NCBI RefSeq assembly: GCF_038595055.1
Contig: NZ_CP152002.1
Span: forward strand, 5,190,501-5,254,500
Source of the DNA: Paenibacillus sp. FSL R7-0345
GTDB taxonomy: Bacteria > Bacillota > Bacilli > Paenibacillales > Paenibacillaceae
Direction: 5' to 3'
DNA: 64,000 nt
Shown: piece by piece, positions 61,864 to 64,000 of the stretch
Numbering within the stretch: the stretch's first letter is position 1
Layout of the letters: the number at the start of each line of letters is the position of its first letter
Made by a program: the position numbers and the translations under genes
The notes under the pieces: generated by a model
The model's input: the letters and a program-made list of their open reading frames with translations, nothing else
What the model was told of the DNA's origin: nothing
The model's database searches: none

Positions 61864-62259
61864 CTAATTGTCGTTTCCGTCAGCTGCCTTACCGTTTGCG
61901 GACACATAGATTGCAGAGTCTTCAGACGGCTGGACATATCCCAGCTTTTTGGCCTTTTCGGCTACCAGCTGCTCCAGTGTCTGCTTCTCCATCTGATAAG
62001 TGGCAATTTGCTTCTGTGTTTCAGCAATGTTGCTGTCCAGCTTTTGTGCCTGCATGTTCAAATCATAAATATGGACGTAACGCCAAATCAGGGCGACAGC
62101 CACCAGCACAAATGCTCCCAGGGTCAGCATATAACTCAGCTTCTCCTGTGTCGGCAGTACATTTCGTCTGGTGACGACTTTCGTCTTCTCGCGGTAAAGC
62201 GGGTTTACCTCTTGTTTTCTTTTAGGTTGAACTGCTAAATTGCCGCGGGTGTAGGCCAT
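61864..62259 (-). CDS. ftsL: Cell division protein FtsL
   Basis: The 131-residue single-span protein has a basic N-terminus, one helix (YMLTLGAFVLVAVALIWRYV, about residues 43-62) and an extracytoplasmic coiled coil. It fits FtsL by position between rsmH and pbpB and by topology, although FtsL sequences diverge. It partners DivIB and DivIC. Confidence 0.85.
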   Translation of the reverse strand: MAYTRGNLAVQPKRKQEVNPLYREKTKVVTRRNVLPTQEKLSYMLTLGAFVLVAVALIWRYVHIYDLNMQAQKLDSNIAETQKQIATYQMEKQTLEQLVAEKAKKLGYVQPSEDSAIYVSANGKAADGNDN

Positions 62260-62287
62260 CTCTCTGACTCTCCTTTATCGTCGTTTT

Positions 62288-63241
62288 CTATAATTTCTCT
62301 GCAACGCGCAGTTTTGCTGAACGGGCACGCGGGTTATGTTCCAGCTCTTCCTCAGAAGGAACCAGCGGCTTACGGTTAACCAGCTTTAGCTTGCCTTCAG
62401 CGCCGCATACACAAAACGGAAAGTCAGGTGGACAAGTACATCTGCTCAAATAACTGCTGAAAATCTGTTTGCAGATTCTGTCCTCCAGCGAATGAAACGT
62501 AATAACGGATACTCTTCCTTCAGGCGCCAGACAGCGTACAGCTGCGTGCAGCCCTTCTTCAAAAGCTCCCAGTTCGTCATTCACGGCAATTCTTAGTGCC
62601 TGAAAGCTGCGTTTTGCCGGATGTCCTCCAGTTCTGCGCGCAGCTGCCGGAATGCCTTCCTTGATCAGCTCCGCCAGCTCACCAGTGTTCGTAACCGGCC
62701 GTTCCTCGCGTCTTTCCACAATTTTGCGGGCAATCCGCCGCGAGAATTTTTCTTCTCCATACTGGAAAAGCACGCGGGCGATTTCCTGCTCAGGCCAGGT
62801 GTTGATCACTTCGGCTGCAGTCAGCTCAGCGGACTGATCCATCCGCATATCCAGCGGGGCATCGTGATTGTAGCTGAATCCCCGCTCCCCTTCATCAAAC
62901 TGGGGAGAAGATACGCCAAGGTCGAACAGTATGCCGTCTACCTGCGGAACTCCATCCTTTTGCGGAACAAACGGCAGTGTCTTCAGAACCTGTTCCAGGT
63001 CACGGAAGTTGGTTTTAACCATTACCACCTTGTCGCCGTATTCAGCCAGCCGTTCTTTGGCATTATTCAGAGCCCAGTCATCCTGATCCAGACAGATCAG
63101 CCGGCCGTTGCCGCTGAGTTTGGACGCAATCAAAGAGCTGTGTCCGGCTCCGCCAAGCGTACAGTCGACATATATGCCATCCTCTTTGATGTGCAGCCCC
63201 TCTGTCGCTTCTTCTTTAAGCACCGTGATGTGGTGAAACAA
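62288..63241 (-). CDS. rsmH: 16S rRNA (cytosine1402-N4)-methyltransferase RsmH
   Basis: The 317-residue enzyme has the SAM motif DCTLGGAGHSSLIASKL, DGILFDLGVSSPQFDEGERGFSY and VISFHSLEDRI-type sequence (VITFHSLEDRICK). It methylates C1402 of 16S rRNA. A Cys cluster near the C-terminus (RCTCPPDFPFCVCG) is normal for the family. It follows mraZ by 39 bp. Confidence 0.97.
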   Translation of the reverse strand: MFHHITVLKEEATEGLHIKEDGIYVDCTLGGAGHSSLIASKLSGNGRLICLDQDDWALNNAKERLAEYGDKVVMVKTNFRDLEQVLKTLPFVPQKDGVPQVDGILFDLGVSSPQFDEGERGFSYNHDAPLDMRMDQSAELTAAEVINTWPEQEIARVLFQYGEEKFSRRIARKIVERREERPVTNTGELAELIKEGIPAAARRTGGHPAKRSFQALRIAVNDELGAFEEGLHAAVRCLAPEGRVSVITFHSLEDRICKQIFSSYLSRCTCPPDFPFCVCGAEGKLKLVNRKPLVPSEEELEHNPRARSAKLRVAEKL

Positions 63242-63280
63242 GCTGCATCCCTCCAGGGCAGTATTCGAATTGTGTATGTG

Positions 63281-63718
63281 TTATAGATCAAAATTGAAAT
63301 CTACCAATTTCTCGGCAATCTCGTTGAACGATTCCTCTGACTGTTCGAAGTACTGTTCCCATAGCTCTTTGTTCCAGATTTCCACCCGGTTCGAAACGCC
63401 CAGAATAACACAGTCCTTATCCAGCTTAGCATATTGCCGTAAATTAACCGGCAAATTAACCCTGCCTTGCTTGTCCCATACACATTCTGTCGCTCCCGAG
63501 AAAAAGAAGCGGCTGAAGGCACGGGCATCCGATTTCATCAGTGAAAGGCTTTTGAGCTTTTGCTCCATGATTCCCCATTCTTCCATGGGATAAACAAATA
63601 TGCAGGAATCGAGGCCGCGGGTGGCAACGAAAGAGGCTCCGAGCAATTCACGGAATTTAACCGGAATGATGATCCGGCCTTTGTCGTCAATGCTATGCTG
63701 GAACTCCCCCATAAACAT
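63281..63718 (-). CDS. mraZ: Transcriptional regulator MraZ
   Basis: The 145-residue protein has two AbrB-like halves (MFMGEFQHSIDDKGRIIIPVKFREL and VWDKQGRVNLPVNLRQYA). It is the first gene of the dcw cluster and usually represses it by binding repeated sites next to the promoter. Such repeats are seen upstream (63746-63773). I use ATG 63716-63718; an upstream GTG is less likely. Confidence 0.96.
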   Translation of the reverse strand: MFMGEFQHSIDDKGRIIIPVKFRELLGASFVATRGLDSCIFVYPMEEWGIMEQKLKSLSLMKSDARAFSRFFFSGATECVWDKQGRVNLPVNLRQYAKLDKDCVILGVSNRVEIWNKELWEQYFEQSEESFNEIAEKLVDFNFDL

Positions 63719-63745
63719 CGATTTTCCCACTCCCTGCTACCGATT

Positions 63746-63773
63746 CCCCACTTTGCCCCACTTTACACCACCT
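63746..63773 (-). promoter_or_regulatory. MraZ-box-like repeats upstream of mraZ
   Basis: On the minus strand AAAGTGGGG occurs twice exactly 10 bp apart (63746-63754 and 63756-63764), with a third diverged copy (TTAGGTGGTG). MraZ in several bacteria binds AAAGTG(G/T) repeats at this 10-bp spacing, so autoregulation is likely. Confidence 0.65.
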
Positions 63774-63946
63774 AAGCATAATAGATTCGCCATTAAAAAT
63801 CAAAAACCTTTTTCATATCCGAGGTAATTTTTTCTTGTTTGTCAAGTCTTCATTTCTACAAATCTTTGCAGTATTCTTCAGCCCTTTTACACATTTTAAT
63901 TTTCCCCAATCAAAATATTGAGCGTTAAGCTTCAGAAAACGGGGTA

Positions 63947-64000
63947 TATAATATCTTGAATCCTAGTAACCCTAGACTAAAGTCGGATACCCGCAGGAGG
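63947..64000 (+). promoter_or_regulatory. Possible leader of a plus-strand gene beyond the window
   Basis: TATAAT (63947-63952) is followed about 45 bp later by GCAGGAGG at the very end of the window, a strong ribosome site. This suggests a plus-strand gene diverging from mraZ. No -35 box is clear and the start codon is outside the window. Confidence 0.3.

Overview
The window is a chromosomal segment of an endospore-forming Gram-positive bacterium, most like Paenibacillus. The evidence is gene content and order. There is a division and cell-wall (dcw) cluster that includes the spore genes spoVD, spoVE, spoIIGA, sigE and sigG. There is a PyrR-controlled pyrimidine operon and a T-box-controlled ileS. 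LL-diaminopimelate aminotransferase (DapL) and a MurE with a DNPR motif both point to meso-diaminopimelate peptidoglycan. Almost all large genes lie on the minus strand, so the clusters below are transcribed from high to low coordinates.

Region 1 (1-15,300) is accessory and mixed. It holds a YjfB-like peptide, an ImmA/IrrE metallopeptidase, a phosphosulfolactate phosphatase and a YjcZ spore peptide. It also holds a YitT-type membrane protein and an overlapping cassette of response regulator, sensor kinase, phosphatidylserine synthase and DedA. A methyltransferase, a lipoprotein, an ECF sigma factor with a membrane-anchored partner, and a GNAT enzyme follow. After these come a zinc-ribbon protein, a possible 27-residue peptide, a cohesin/dockerin-type exported protein that has lost its 5' end, and a HipA-like kinase overlapping a second kinase-fold gene. 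Two CAU tRNAs, one of them the initiator, close the region.

Region 2 (15,600-25,700) is the pyrimidine operon pyrR-pyrB-pyrC-carA-carB-pyrF-pyrE. It has a strong promoter and a PyrR-type attenuator with a recognisable binding loop. pyrP, pyrK and pyrD are not in it. Upstream is about 600 bp of gene-free, repeat-rich DNA.

Region 3 (25,700-32,160) holds a GyrI-like protein, a GNAT enzyme, dapL, an RluD-type pseudouridine synthase, lspA, a YteA-type zinc-finger protein and a DUF5665-like protein. A strongly structured 3' region follows ileS.

Region 4 (32,158-43,523) runs, in transcription order, spoIIGA-sigE-sigG-ylmC-ylmD-ylmE-sepF-ylmG-ylmH-divIVA-[T-box leader]-ileS. The ileS leader is interrupted by a roughly 730-bp element bounded by about 63-bp inverted repeats and carrying four GC-rich 94/95-bp tandem repeats. 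The IleRS looks like the type 2 (eukaryote-like) form.

Region 5 (43,700-64,000) is the dcw cluster, in order mraZ-rsmH-ftsL-pbpB-spoVD-murE-murF-mraY-murD-spoVE-murG-murA-divIB-ftsA-ftsZ, followed by an Rpn-like nuclease gene inserted before spoIIGA. murB is not at its usual place after murG. MraZ-box-like repeats precede mraZ. Together regions 4 and 5 link peptidoglycan precursor synthesis, septum assembly and the switch to mother-cell and forespore sigma factors.
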